Shown: positions 21,868-34,979, numbered from the stretch's first letter. The stretch is 64,000 nt of DNA from Marsupella aquatica (GCA_973895155.1 OZ316896.1:22196001-22260000), one strand, 5' to 3'. Program-made: numbers and translations. The notes: generated by a model not told the origin, from the letters alone.

Positions 21868-22784
21868 ATGGGGATCTATATGGTATGCTGTCACTACGTT
21901 TTCATGCTGGATTGGAATTGCAAGTGTCACATTAATGGAGACGAGAGTGACTGTTGTGTATTGAGCCCACCTACCAGCTAACCCAAACCACCATTGCAGG
22001 CAAAATTCATCGTCCTTGTCACACTCATTCCCACAATTCGCACAACCTCCACCGCCTGCCCGCCCCTCTCCGACCCAGGAGCCGACGTAGGGCAAACTCC
22101 CGGCCTCCCCATCCACCTAAACCAACATTTCTCCTCTCCCCCCTCCGGCCTTAACACAATGGGCGTCTACAGCACCAATTTCGGCGAAACACCTTACTGC
22201 TGTCCATTTGCACCCAAGGAATTCGAAGTACTTCCCCCTAACGTCACGGCGGGTACCAACAGCGGTGGATGGGGCATAGTACCCTACATTTGCCAAGTTG
22301 CGGATGCAGGCCAGAATGGCACCTTCAATGCTGCTGGAACCGTTCTGCTGGGGGATAGCTGGGTGCTGTCGAACGGGAGCGTGGCGTTCTACGGACATGC
22401 CGGGAGTCGGAATGGGCCGTATTACTTCGGGTTTGCGATGGATCCGGATGGCAAGAATGTAAGAAAGCTTCTCAAACCTTGAACCCTTTTCTCCTCTTGG
22501 AAAAATTCTCAATCAATTTTCTCGCCCAGTGGTCATTCGATCTGATGCCCGATTGCGAATGTTCATCAATCTGTTTTGGGGGATTTGTCAAGACTGACTC
22601 GAAACCTGCTGCAATCCAGCTCCATGGATTCTACACCTTCCAAGACCAACTGAATGGGGCCAACGATGGCGGAGTGATCACGGGACCTTGGGACTGGACA
22701 TTTGTGCGGGAGCCAACCGTGGCGGAGTGCGAGTTTGCGTTGAGGGAGACGAAAAGCACGAAGTCGAAGCTGTATGCTAATTGA
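21868..22784 (+). CDS. Small secreted protein of unknown family (242 aa)
   Basis: Three exons: 21868-21882 (15 nt), 22000-22458 and 22530-22784, with GT-AG introns and phase 0 throughout. The tiny first exon gives MGIYM. Joined to AKFIVLVTLIPTI and RTTSTA it makes a standard signal peptide with cleavage expected before CPPL. The mature part has scattered cysteines (PYCCPF, PYICQVAD, MPDCECSSICFGG, AECEF), several N-x-S/T sites (NVTAGTN, NGTF, NGSV) and a Gly/Asn-rich, beta-like composition (GSVAFYGHAGS, GPYYFGFAMD, HGFYTFQDQLNGA). This points to an extracellular, disulfide-bonded, glycosylated protein. I do not recognise the family. Without exon 1 the second exon has no ATG near the signal sequence, which is why this start was chosen. 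Confidence 0.6.
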
Positions 22785-22875
22785 TTGAAGGTCATGTTTC
22801 TGTGATCTAGACTTGAGGTATGGACGGATTATAGATGTCTGCTCACCAATTGCGTGATTGTCAAGTCCAGCAGAT

Positions 22876-23134
22876 CTGTCATTCGTATGTGTCCAAAGAT
22901 TTGGAACTAAGGATAATCTCTGTCGATCTAAATTGACAGACCTCAGGAGGTGAAACGGATCCGAATTAGAACGACAACCACGATGATGCAATCAATGTGA
23001 AGAACTGTCATTCATATGTCTCCAAAGATTTGGAACTAAGGATAATCTCTGTCGATCTAAGATTGACAGACCTCAGGAGCTGAAACGGATCCGAATTAGA
23101 ACGACAACCACGATGATGCAATCAATGTGAAGAA
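22876..23134. repeat. Tandem duplication, 129-bp unit x2
   Basis: Units at about 22,876-23,004 and 23,005-23,134 both begin CTGTCATTC(G/A)TATGTGTC and contain AAAGATTTGGAACTAAGG and GAAACGGATCCGAATTAG, with few differences. It lies just downstream of the secreted protein gene. Confidence 0.93.
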
Positions 23135-23644
23135 TGGAGGATTTGATTACTGGTCCTTTGGTCGGATAGTGGACCGACCTTTAGGATCCAGTCATTCTAT
23201 AGTGTAGGATTGTGGGCTTGACAAATTCACAAATTGTTTCACAGGCGTCTTGGCTGCTTGATTCCATTCATGTAAGCTCTCATTATAGATTCATGGTCAC
23301 TGGGAAAGGTATCTTTGTATGACAGTCCGCAGCTAGCAATTTCAGCAAGGCCATCCCAAATCTCTAACGTAAACCTGATTCCACAAACGTTACAACCTGA
23401 ACCAATTGGAGAATAAGTTTCCTTCAACTACCAGTCTAGGACTCGGATGCTAGTTACTTGCTGTGTGATCCTTTTGAACTCTAAAACATTGACTTTAATA
23501 CTGGAAATGTGGGCAAACTCCCGGTTTACCATCATGCTTATCACACCTGTGTCCCCGCATCTGCTCATTTCTGTCCGGTGGTGAACAGTGTACTCACCAC
23601 AATAGGTGGAGTCCAAGCGCATTCCTAGTGAAAGTGAATCTGTG

Positions 23645-23832
23645 CACTTTATAATGAGAGGTATGGGTAACCAACTTCTGCACTTTATAATGAGAGCTAT
23701 TGGTAAATAACTTTATAATGAGAGCTATTCTGCACTTTATAATGAGAGCTATGGGTAAACAACTTTATAATGAGAGCTATAGGTAAATAACTTTATAATG
23801 AGAGCTGTAGGTAACCAACTATATATTGAGAG
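23645..23832. repeat. Minisatellite, about seven copies of a TTTATAATGAGAGCTAT-type unit
   Basis: Six recognisable copies of CTTTATAATGAGAG(C/G)(T)AT followed by GGTAA(C/A)(C/T)AA, plus a decayed seventh (TATATATTGAGAGCTAAGG). Spacing varies from about 22 to 34 bp, so the array is composite. Confidence 0.88.
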
Positions 23833-25615
23833 CTAAGGTTGAGCTAAGGATAACAGTAGCTCTTTATAGGTGTAGTAGTGGTTGAGGCTCCAAAGTGGAT
23901 TTTGAATTCACAAATGTGTTCAGTGATACCCACTTCATATAAATCCTAAGTTACCCCACTATGTTTAAAATTCACATGGATTCAGATATATCCTGTTCAC
24001 TATTGTTCTCTAACCGAAGTACTATGGTGCAAACAGGATATATCCTACTCCATGCTAGCCCAATGCCAGTGCTTTTGGGTTGTTATTGTTAAGCATATGG
24101 AGGCTTCACTGGGGAACTTACTCACACTTACTGGATACCTTGCATGAACTGCTAGAAAGTTGCCATCTATGAAGACCCTTTAAACAAGGCCCCAGTGACA
24201 GTGTATTTTAACTTAAGGATCATATACTTTGCACTAACTGCTAGAAAGAAGTTGCCATCTGTAGGGTCCCTTTAAATAAATCCCCCACTGACTTTATTGC
24301 TGACACCCAAAACATAAACTCACTCTTTGTTAGAACCAAACAAGCCTTTGAGTTGGATGGAATATATCTGGCTGTCTTGGATGAACCCATGCAGATCAAA
24401 GAAACTTAATGTACTGTAATTGAAAGCCTCACGACAAATGGAATACAATTCAAATTCAATGGAATGTGAACTTTAAAGCAATTGTGTGCTCGGTTGGAAC
24501 TTTTTGTGGGTAGTTGACTTGTTAGACAACCTCCTGACAATTTGAATCACGCATTCATGTTATTGCCCGGTGTCAACAAGCACTATAGTATGTCCCTCTG
24601 GACCAGCCATGCATAATTGAAATCTTTTGGTCCATGGGAGCATTAATTTCCTGTAAAGTGGACTAGTACAAACTTCCAAAAAGCATTTATTTCTAAAATT
24701 CTGAAAGACAGAGCCACTAGAGATTAAGTACAGTTAGCACAAAATAATGGCTCTAATGCAAAGTCAACAATGGTTTGATCAAGTGGAAAATATGTTTGGT
24801 CTGCAACTCATTCTTGTCCAACCGAGGAAATATGGTTCAAGATGACAGAACCTCAGCCCTTGTTTATGGCCTTGTTGGTCAAGTCTTACTACTTCACGGT
24901 TCCTTGATTGTATATACACTAGTTTAGAGCTCCTGTCTTACATGAAACACAAGTTGTCCGTGCTAAGATGATCAACATGGAAGTGTCAAATAGTAAGGGC
25001 AGTTGAAAGCAAAGGGTTGGGAATGCCAAGAGAATGACAAGGAAAGTAAAAAACAACTAGTAGTACGTTGGGCTAGTAGCAAAGGAAGGTGGAAACGGGT
25101 GGGGCAGGGAGCAAAATTGAAACAAGAGGGCAAAAGCCAGGTGGGTGGATTAAGCAACCAGGGTGCACATGGGAAAGTGATAGAGAGTAGAAAGAGAGCC
25201 AATGTAGTCCAGTAACACAGCTAGTACATGCCGGGCTACTATACTTTCAATTACTCTGCTTCAAAGTGGAGCCCAACCTGCAGGTGATTTTAACTAAAGT
25301 ATTTACAGGACTTTTCTCAAAAGGTTATCTATAAATCAAGATTGAACAATGTCTAGGGTAAGGCTTCTAAGGCCCAGTGCCTTAAACAATACTTTTGAGT
25401 TCCAGATTGGACAACAATAATATACTGCAAATAAAAACAATTTACTCACTATAATATGCAATCCTGTCCATTATCCTCCATTGCTTGTTTACGAATGGTA
25501 TTCTAGACAGGGTGACTCCTCTTATCACCCTGCTTTGTATGCGCTCATTAACCTGCCTCTCCCTATCTCTTGATGCAAGTCCTTGCACGCCCCCACGCTT
25601 TTGCCTCTATCGCAT

Positions 25616-25715
25616 GGGGAGGGGGGGGGGGGGGGATAGGAGGGAAAGGGGATGAAGGAACAAAAAGGGGAAGAAAAGTGACAAAAGAGAGGTGGGGTGG
25701 GGGGGGGGGGGCGCA
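25616..25715. repeat. Two long poly-G tracts
   Basis: A run of 15 G at 25,621-25,635 and one of 13 G at 25,699-25,711 (preceded by GGTGGGGT) are separated by a purine-only stretch. The plus strand could form G-quadruplexes; the minus strand is a polypyrimidine tract. Run lengths may be affected by sequencing error. Confidence 0.85.
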
Positions 25716-26155
25716 GTGAAGAGGAGAAAAGGGGGACCCTCTACACTGCATTGGCATTGGGTGGAGAGGACCCTCTGCCTCCCTCACGTGTAGAAAGACT
25801 TGAAAAACAAGGAAATGAGGGGGGAGAGGAAAAGGGGCAATATACCACAACAGTTACATCATTTTTGCAAAAATAACAACAACCCAAATGACAACATTTC
25901 CGTAGCAACAACCACCCAGACAAAAAACTTCTGCATCCCAACATAGTCATGGTTGGAAAGGCAAGATTTGCAGAAGAACCACTTGGTCCCAATCACAACC
26001 CAATTGAAATGACAACTGAATTTTACAATCACAAGGAGAACATAATCTAATGATAAGAATTTTACAATGAGAAGTAGACCATAAACTGATGATAATCGTG
26101 CAAGGGCAATTGGGCTCAAAAGTTCACCTTGCCTCCAGATGAGTTCCTGACTCAA

Positions 26156-26248
26156 TGATTTCCTTGCTTGAACACGACCCCTTGATTTCCTTGCTGTGAA
26201 CACGACCCTTGATATCCTTGCTTCAGCACGACCCTTGATTTCCTCAAT
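26156..26248. repeat. Short tandem repeat, about 26-27 bp unit
   Basis: Three full units and a partial one of TTGATTTCCTTGCTTGAACA followed by CGACCC, each with small changes, lie about 280 bases upstream of the S28 protease start. Confidence 0.8.
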
Positions 26249-26525
26249 GACTATCTTGCCTCGAAGGCGACTCTTGCATGGACGACACTTCCTTCCCTCA
26301 CAACTTTATTCTGTGCAGGCACTGGGTTCCTAAATAATAAAAAGTACCCAACTGAAAGTTACAGAAGAAGAGAACACCTTCAGACCAATGAGGAATTCTT
26401 TATCAATTTTGATCGGATGCCGACAGATTGGTGGAGAGGCGGAGAGATGAACTGCTTGAGATAGTGTGTGAATCGGAGCGATTTTATGTCATCCTCATCC
26501 AGCCATCAGTTTCACACGCAGAGAG

Positions 26526-29500
26526 ATGAATCTGAGAATTGAGTTGGCAATGCCTCCTCCCCGACTGTTCTCATTCGGTGCAGTGGTGCTGCTGCTGCTG
26601 CTGGTTTCCCAAGCAACTGGGTCGACTCTATTCACGAGGCATTCTCGGAACTTCCCTCACTTGGAGAATTTGGTGGATAGCTCCAAGTACCTCACCACGG
26701 ACGCCAAGCTGCTCACCCAGCGTGTGGATCACTACAATCCCTTGGTAAGCAGTGTGCTTCCTTTCCCTTCTCTTTTCATGAGCTCAGAAGAATTTTTATG
26801 TGCTCGTCATGACTATGATCAGCTCTGGTGGGTCTCGGACCAATGGCCCCACTTGAAGCCACCACAGGCTGTCAAATGCCACTCATGTTTAGTAAACCCG
26901 CAGAACCTCTTGGTCCCATAGCCAATTGGGGTCCCCGCCTGGACATCGGTTCAATCTCTCATCGATTGGTCAGCCAGCAACTTTCACCAAGCATCATGAA
27001 GTAAAAGAAGTTCGAAATACATCATCATGAAAGAAATCACGCAGTCGGTAACTCATTTGGTTCAGCTGAATTTCTGCACCTGTTTCGTGAGAGTTGACAC
27101 GGGATGCTTGTGGATCCTTAACTGCTGAACGCGTGTTTGATGCATGTTAATTGACGTAGTCCTTGATGTTGGGTTCCGATCTGTATCCTTAAACTAGGGC
27201 TAGAGCTGACCAAGACAGTATCTGCGACCTCTTGGTAAGGCTTTTACGTCCATTCATGGAAACAGAGTTTAGAAACAGCCACAAACAATCCACATTGCAG
27301 AAAATAATTGGAAATTCAATAAAGCGGAGAGATTGAAATTCCACACCCGCAATGCCCGCAAATGCGCAGGCAGCTGTTCAAGTATCGCGATAAAGATTTT
27401 AGGAATGTAATGATGATAAGGTACATATCTTCACGCGGTTGCCCAATCCTAGAGTTAGCATGTACAAATTCCACCTACCCACCCTGTGACGCCTCGTCTT
27501 GATCCAAAGCCTTGGTACTTGTGAAGAGGACGTCCAGAGACTCTGCCACAATCAAGTGGAATCTCTTACCATCTGCCTGACGTTCTTACACTATTGACCG
27601 TTATGTAGTAACAGATCTGCACTCTGGCTGTAGATGAACCAATTACTGCAACTGTTTAGCAAATGCTTTATACTAGTAAACATGTGGTTTTCTATACAAT
27701 TGAACGCTCTATTTAATGCGTGTTGATTTTCAGGACCGTCGCACTTTTCAGCAACGGTACTATGAATTCACTGACTACTTCAAAGGACCAGATGGCCCCA
27801 TCTTTTTGAAAATCTGCGGAGAGTCCACTTGTAGTGGTATTTCAAATGATTACAACGGGGTACGTACTACTTGCCGCGCACTTACATTTGGTAGAAATCC
27901 TCTCGCCAGTCCTATGTTGAAAGGTGGAAAATTTGTCTTTTCCCACACTTCATATCGTTTGGGGATGGGAGTGAGAAAACAATTTGCTTGACAAAATCTC
28001 AGACAGTCTTGCACTAATCTGAGATAAAATTTCTCGCAAACTACTCCAACCGCAAACTCGTGTCTATTTATTGCAACATTCATCAATATTTAAGTGTTTA
28101 TCTCGTTAATTTTGACAAGTATTTCTTATTTTCGAAGAATCTAGACTTCAGGCATTTGTTCGCTACATTCTTTTGTTTTCGGGACAAACAAGAGGCATTG
28201 GTTTTATCGTTATGATTGGCTGTCGACCGTACATGCTGGTCAGGATGGTAGTTCTGTCAGCATCATTTCAAACCTCACTAGACGGTGTCAATGCAAGTTT
28301 TTGTGTAGTTCACGAAAACGGCTTAGCTTCTGGCGGTTATAAATCGTGAGGAAAGAAATAGAGTGGGTCATTCAACTAGCATTGGATCGTAGTTCAGAAA
28401 CGTTCTATACGCTAACAAAAAAATCTCACTCATGAGGGAGAAGTGACGTTTCCATTGCCAGTATCGTGAGCTTCGAATTACTCAGGTGCTCGTTTGATTT
28501 CATCTGCAGGTCCTTGCTGAGCAATTTGGGGCTGCGTTGATAACTTTGGAGCATCGCTACTACGGCGAAAGTCTGCTGTTTGATAACTTTGAGACAGAAA
28601 ACTTGAAATATCTGTCTTCAAAGCAGTCACTATTTGATCTAGCTGCGTTTCGCAACTTCTATCAGGTACTCCCATAAAGGGCGCTTAAACCACCACTGTC
28701 CATATAAAGAGAGAAGTGTCCAAGATTTCTCACTTTTTCACATTTCTATCCTCTAGGGTGAGACTTTGCTCCACAATTTCAGGAAAATGATTCTAAAAAT
28801 GGTGAAACCTGGTGGATCCAGGTTTTGTCATGTACAGTGGCGCTTTAATTACTTTATGCCAAGTATTTGAAATCTTGTTTTAGCAATCTGGCATGAAACT
28901 GGTGTTTTGCATAATGATTTCATAACCTGCGCACCAGCAGAAATAAACGATTACGGTGGATGCAAGCAAATCGAAGGAATGCACAAAGTATATGTTTAAA
29001 CAAGACTTGAGGAATCATTGCATTTTGATTTTGATTTGCTGAAATGTTGCTCTTGTAATTGTCAAATTCTTCAAGGGAATCCATTGCTGTCGATCTATAC
29101 ACTTTCCTTGCTGAACCTTGGTCCTTCTGTGTACTACAGCATATGAACTATATTCAAAAGCTAGCTTGAGATGACTGTCGTCTGCTGTTGTAAACTATAA
29201 CTGCATATGTATCCTTCATATTGTTTTCTCTGTAACGCAACGGAGTCTTGGGTGCCATTCATTTTCGTTTTTTCTGTAACAAACTGTCACATTATTGAGC
29301 AGTGTCTTTTCAAGCATTTAATCGCTTATTCTCGGTCTCAGGAAGAGGTGAATAAGAGATATGGCAGGTCAGGAGGCGACAACCCGTGGATTGTCTTTGG
29401 AGTATCATACTCTGGAGCTCTAAGTGCATGGTTTCAAATTAAGTTCCCTCATTTGTCAAACGGAGCTATTTCAAGCTCCGGGGTTGTCCTAGCAGTGTAT

Positions 29501-32500
29501 AACTACACCGATTTTGATCGACAGGTACATCAGTCTGTAGCCCTCTTCTATCAATAAATATGCAATAACGGTGATCACTTAATCCCCCGGCGTCCTTGTG
29601 GTTGTGGGCATCCTATTGGCTATTCTGATACCGTTTTGGTAATCTCAGGTCGCAGAGTCTGCTGGACCAATATGCGCAGCTGCTCTACGTCAAGTAACTG
29701 CTGAGGTTGATGCAGGCCTTCAAAGAAATCCCACAGCTATCAAGGCAAAGTTTGGTGCAGAGCAGGTAACATTCACACTAACCTAACAGAAAATATTGGC
29801 ACGTCTCGCCTAGGAATAATTTTGTCAGATATACAAAGCAGATATGACTAGCTGACTCATTGTTTACTTGCATGCATCTCCTGGAACCCTAAACAATGGA
29901 AGCTAATTGACATCGTGATTATTGGTGTCAATTTCACAGCTGAAAGTCGATGGGGATTTCCTGTACTTCTTAGCAGATGCAGCTGCTGAAGCGGTGACTT
30001 CCACGAACCATCCAATTTCTTCTTGTTAATTTTTTCCTTGGATAGCTTATTGTTTACGTAGAAGCGCGTTGTATCCCAGGACTGAAGGAACTAGGTAAAT
30101 TGACAGAAGATGCTGACAAAGAAAGCTAAATGATTCCAAAGTAATGTTGTTTGATTCAGGCAACTGATGTGTCCTATTTCTTGTGTTGCTGTGTTCTCAA
30201 TTGCTCTAAAGCCAAGAACGTGTGTCCAAGTTTTCAACAGACCGCTAGCTCTCCAAATAAGGTCGTACTTATGATGCCCGCTCTTGATAAACCTGACCTT
30301 CTACTTTCTGACTCTCTCTCTTTCTCTCGTGAGCCTGCAGTTTCAGTATGGAAACCCAGATAAGCTGTGTTCGCCACTGGAAGATGTATACTTGAGAAAT
30401 GGAGACGTCCTGGTCAGTAATCTTCTCGCTTAGTTGTCCACTCTGAAAGCTTCAGAGTTGGAAACACTTATTGAAATATCTCGGGATCGTCTGTCTACTG
30501 ATTCGGTGTTAAGGGGTCTGCAATTTGTACAAGCAAGTAGGGGATTGCGATATGGAACAAAGGAATTGATGCTGTGCTGCGAATGTTTTTGGTTAGTTTC
30601 AAGCTAGTCGTAATCGAGAGCAATCTTGAGAGTTTAAAATCTTGCAAGGTCATGATCAGCATGCAAAGTCGCAGTTTTCCAATGTCGGAGTTTTCTTTGT
30701 GATTTTTCAGGAGACCTTTGCGGCCTTTGTTAAAGAATTTTTTGTCGACTACTTTGGTGTTCCAGTCAGTACTTATGATCAAGACAATCTAAAAAACTCA
30801 ACGATAAATCCCAACTCTGGTAAGATTGGACTACTCAAAGCATGTTGTGAAACACAGCGGGATGTGGTACAGTGGTTAGCACACCTTTGAATCGCTTTAT
30901 GGTTTGAGCCAACCTCAGTGAACAATCGTCTGCCACCTTAGAAAACTTGAAAGTATCTAGTGATAATGACTAGCTCCCGTAGATAGATATGAGCAAATTT
31001 GGACGTTTAGCTGGAGTGATTAGAATCTCATTTTCATTGTGGTAAAAAGGTTTGTTTTATCATGTTGTACGGACACCTCCCATATTAGCTAGAGTTGAGT
31101 CGCCGCTTGTTAATTAATTTAGTAAATACATTAGAAGTTCTGAAGGTGTCTTTCATGCAGGGGACCGGATGTGGTGGTATCAAGTATGTACAGAAGTGGC
31201 CTATTTTCAAGGTGCCTACAACAACAGCATTCGATCAGCTGGAGTGAGCATCCAGTGAGCAATTCTAGCCCTTGGTTCTGCTGAAGATGCACCTTGAATC
31301 TTAAAATGGTGGCTGGTCATATTCGTTGCTACATCTCAGCTTGTAACAGCGAAGCCCTTAGTTCCTCTCATAAGTTACGTGAACCTCTGAGTTCGTTGCG
31401 CTAAGTATTTAGCAAAACCTTTTAAGTTCGAGAGAACTTAAACATGTTATAGACAGAGCTCTGAAGCAGAAATATCATGCTGAGCAGTTTCACGTGCTGT
31501 CGTAGCAGAAACAACTGGGACATGGATTTTGCTAACTTTTACTACCCCTGACTGCAGATGGCATCTAGATCTTTGTGAAAATGTCTTTGGAAAGGGAGTG
31601 TTCCCTGAAACTGATCTCACAAATCTGTACTACGGAGGAACTGCGATTTATGGTAAGCACAGGATTGAGAGTTCTCTTACTTCTTCTGATCTCCTGACCA
31701 CCTTGTCTCCTCGTACACATTTAATTCTAGTGGTCGTGTTCAAGTGGCATGCTAAAGGGCCTCTACTAGTTTCTATTGCTTTTGTTCCTGTTAGTCGTGA
31801 TCATAATGAGGACATTCCTTAGAGTTAGTTATAGCACTCATTACTTACAGTATTCATATGGTGTATTCCAACATGTCAATGTAATTTTTCTGGGCGCTCA
31901 TCGTGAGAGTCGATACACTGCTGACAAAATCATCCCATCTGAAATACATACCAGGTTTTCCCAAGTTTGCTATGTGCTAACATATCTAGTTTGACAGGAT
32001 CAAAGATTGTGTTCACCAACGGATCTCAAGACCCCTGGCGTTGGGCTTCTAAGCAGACATCTTCACCTGGAGGTGACCATCTTCCCCTCTCAGGTTTCCG
32101 GGTGAAAAAATTAACCTGTGCAGATAAACTTTGTCTCTTATCTCAGCCTTCTTATCTGCCATGCTTCTATGGTACTCTTGTATTCTACCTGAAGGTTTTA
32201 AATTGCTTACGAGTTAATCTCATGACTGATTTGTCTCTTGTGCATGAACCAGAGCCATCAATAATAATCACTTGTCATAATTGTGGGCATGGAAGTGATA
32301 TGCGAGGTTGCCCACAATCTCCCCTGGTCCCGAAAGGTTTGTCTGCTCGATTAACTCCCATCAGTATATGTATTAGGAGCCCACATGGCTTCCAATGGTT
32401 CAGTTGTTGATCAGCTGCATCATCTTGTCTTTTACTAGCTGTTTCTAAATCTTTACTCGAAAAAAAGACGGTGCAAATCGACTGGGCTCATAACTTGTGA

Positions 32501-32622
32501 AAATTGTCTTTGATGCAGGTGATCCATCCCAGTGTGAAAAACCTGAAGAGGTGATCAAGGCACGACAGGTCATTTCAGAGTATATCTCAGAGTGGATAGG
32601 AGCGTCGACCAGTTCCTTTTAA
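26526..32622 (+). CDS. Serine carboxypeptidase of family S28 (lysosomal Pro-X carboxypeptidase / EDA2-like), 495 aa
   Basis: Thirteen exons with GT-AG introns join in phase: 26526-26744, 27734-27859, 28510-28665, 29342-29524, 29649-29765, 29940-29993, 30341-30412, 30711-30819, 31161-31254, 31558-31652, 31998-32072, 32253-32336, 32519-32622. A signal peptide (RLFSFGAVVLLLLLVSQATG) directs it to the secretory or vacuolar route. Family landmarks are QRVDHYNPL, FQQRYYEFTDYF, PIFLKICGESTCSGI, LEHRYYGES, DNPWIVFGVSYSGALSAWF, FTNGSQDPW and CHNCGHGSDMRGCPQSP. The triad is Ser189, Asp420 and His446. S28 enzymes remove C-terminal residues after proline or act as dipeptidyl peptidases in acidic compartments. 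The sequence is closest in feel to the plant EDA2 type. One oddity is G-V-S-Y-S-G at the nucleophile, where relatives have G-G-S-Y. The donor of exon 9 was set to 31,254 because it alone restores QWHLDLCENVFG. Confidence 0.92.
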
Positions 32623-34979
32623 AGGAAATGAATTGACCAACAGTGGACAAAAAGATCAAAAGACTTGTGGAAGACTGGTCGTGAAGGATGAGGATGAGAA
32701 TTAAAATAGTCATTGATCTCGGCTCTCCTTCTGTATTCACTCTCAATATGGAGGGTGCGAGTGATTGTACTAGTTAAGCCTTTGGTGTGTTTATCCACGA
32801 GCAACCTATTCTGCGAGCTTAGTAAGGTAACAGGCATGGAAGTCCTTAGAGCACGATTGCTCCATGCTGTATTTAATGAGTACCGTCAGAGCACTTCTGG
32901 AGTACATAAGTGATGTCGGTCCAGCTCAGGTGGATGGATCTCAAACTGGCTAGGTTGGAGTTTGATTCTTACTTCTTACTGTCAACTTTTATGAATGCAA
33001 TTGTAAGCTCTTTTGACCCACACACCCAAGAATTCAAGGAAGACTATTCCGGCCTCAGCCCCCAAAACCACAAAGTTGAAGAGGGATATTATCCCCAATT
33101 CGGATTCAAACTACAAAATTATAAGAAAAATCTGCTTCTGGACTGGTTGTGGATATCACTGGATTAAAAACGTTTAAGGGGCTTGGGATATCTATGGATT
33201 AAAACATTTCTTACATAAAACTTTGACTTGGGGTATTATCATGGATTTTAAAGTAGTGAATTAACTTAACTTGAACAAGCTAACAACTTCTTCTTCCAAG
33301 TCCAACAAGTCAAAGATGAATCTGAAGTGCAATCCAAGTAATTGATTTGGTATTCAGATAACGGTATCAGCTGTTGCTGGCATGCCTCTCCATTTTGGGG
33401 TTGGAACATCAGTAGGGATATTTGGATACCATCATTTCCGTAACTCCAAGAGTGATGATCCCTCAATAGGCACTCGAATCCTAAATGGGATTCCATCTTG
33501 GATTTGAAATATTGTATTGGCCATTGGTTGCATGCCGTCTTTCTATTTCCATGATTGAATACCAATTGGGATATTTGGATCTACTTTAGTCTAGGTGGGA
33601 AAACAAGAGATCCCTCATTCATCTCAAGCCACTTATTGTCTATGCAAACAAACACAGAACTAAGAATCACTAGAAGGGGGTAAGGAAATTCACAGAGAAA
33701 AACAAAAAAACCTTCGTTGCAATCTCTCATTCAGCATGTTTGTTCTAATGCCTTCCTAATTTGACATACTGAAATATATAAATTTAGTAAGAGAATCATT
33801 TGAAATAACAGAAATGACTATTAATTGCAAGGGCAGAATGGCAAGGCACAGCATTCTCGAGCTGTGTGAGTGAGGTAAGGAGGCCCGGTTCAGGGGTACA
33901 GGCCACATGAGACTCATAAACATTTATAAACTACTTGTAATGTCAGGAACAGTACTTGGAGCATCATTGTGTAACCCATTGGTGCTGGCAGGTCAAGGGC
34001 TTGAACCCTGCCTTGCAGTACTCTTTTACTAAAGATGCAAGGGAGTGGAAAGGGGCAAAATTACAAACTAATATTTAATTGAAAAAGGGTTGTGGAAGGG
34101 TATCTTCAAAGAAAGAAACGAAATAAACATGTTAGGGGCTGTTCAACTAATTTCAAAATGGAAAGAATAACAAAGAACATAAATTGATGAGTCAGTTTTC
34201 AAGAATAAAATCATAGGTCTTGTTGAGCTACATGCTCACAAGCTATACCACAAGCAACACCTGCCCATTTGAAAGATTTGGGTTACCCGTAGCTACCATT
34301 AAGACAAACTTTTTCTTGAAATCGTAGAGCAAACTGGCACAGTGGAGGAGAAAAGTTAGTGGAATGTGAAAAACAAGAGGACATCTTGGACACTTCCCCC
34401 TTCTGTAGGGTCAGTGGTGGCTTAATTAAGGTAATGTTAGGAGCCAGAAACTCAGGCAACATATTAGAGTTATGGCCAAATTGGGGTGAGTCTGCTGTTA
34501 ATTTGGCAGTTTCAACCCATATTCCAACCGTCAATATCTGTCCAGGTTTCACTGTTAGATGGTCATCCATGTCCTCTATACTAACCACAACACTCTTTCT
34601 AGCCCTCAACATTGGGTTGAGTATCTTACTTTGCTCCTACCCCAACTTGCACTCCCAGTTGGCTGCCCCTCCCCCATCACCATTGCTCAAAGGTGGGCCA
34701 GGGTGTTGAGGATGATGACTTCCCATCAATCCCATGATGAATACTAACATGGTGTGGATGTCCATTGCTGGATCATTCCAAACTATTTACAGTTACTTCA
34801 CTGTACCAACGGTGACAAGAAAAGGTGGGGTAATTAGACTAGAAAGACTCACAAACTGGACAAAAAGGAGCGTCAATATATACTACAATCTAACTTCAGG
34901 GGAAAATACCTAACTCTGACTTGGACGACCAAATCTTTGTCCTGAAACTGGGCCCAAAAAAATAAATTGGAAAGGGAGA
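32623..34979. other. Intergenic region, low complexity and repeats
   Basis: AT-rich sequence with short motifs recurring around 33,060-33,600 (GGGATATCTATGGATTAAA-like, GGATATTTGGATAC-like). A segment around 33,980-34,020 (GGTCAAGGGCTTGAACCCTG) resembles a tRNA T-arm but lacks the rest of a tRNA. No gene recognised. Confidence 0.4.

Larger units (their letters stand above)
22785..26525. other. Repeat-rich intergenic region
   Basis: Contains a 129-bp tandem duplication, a TTATAATGAGAG minisatellite, an imperfect duplication near 24,140-24,290 (both copies with AACTGCTAGAAAG and TTGCCATCT), two long G-runs and a short CACGACCC repeat, each listed separately where firm. No protein-coding gene recognised. 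Confidence 0.5.

Noticed and set aside
23645-23832. Regular repeats, considered as a CRISPR-like array
   Set aside because: Eukaryotic context, irregular spacing, degenerate units and no cas genes: a minisatellite.
24972-25215. Overlapping 70- and 76-codon frames on opposite strands
   Set aside because: Low-complexity purine/pyrimidine bias with no family resemblance.
33980-34020. T-arm-like sequence AGGGCTTGAACCCTG, considered as a tRNA gene
   Set aside because: No matching acceptor, D-arm or anticodon arm could be folded around it; perhaps a SINE trace.
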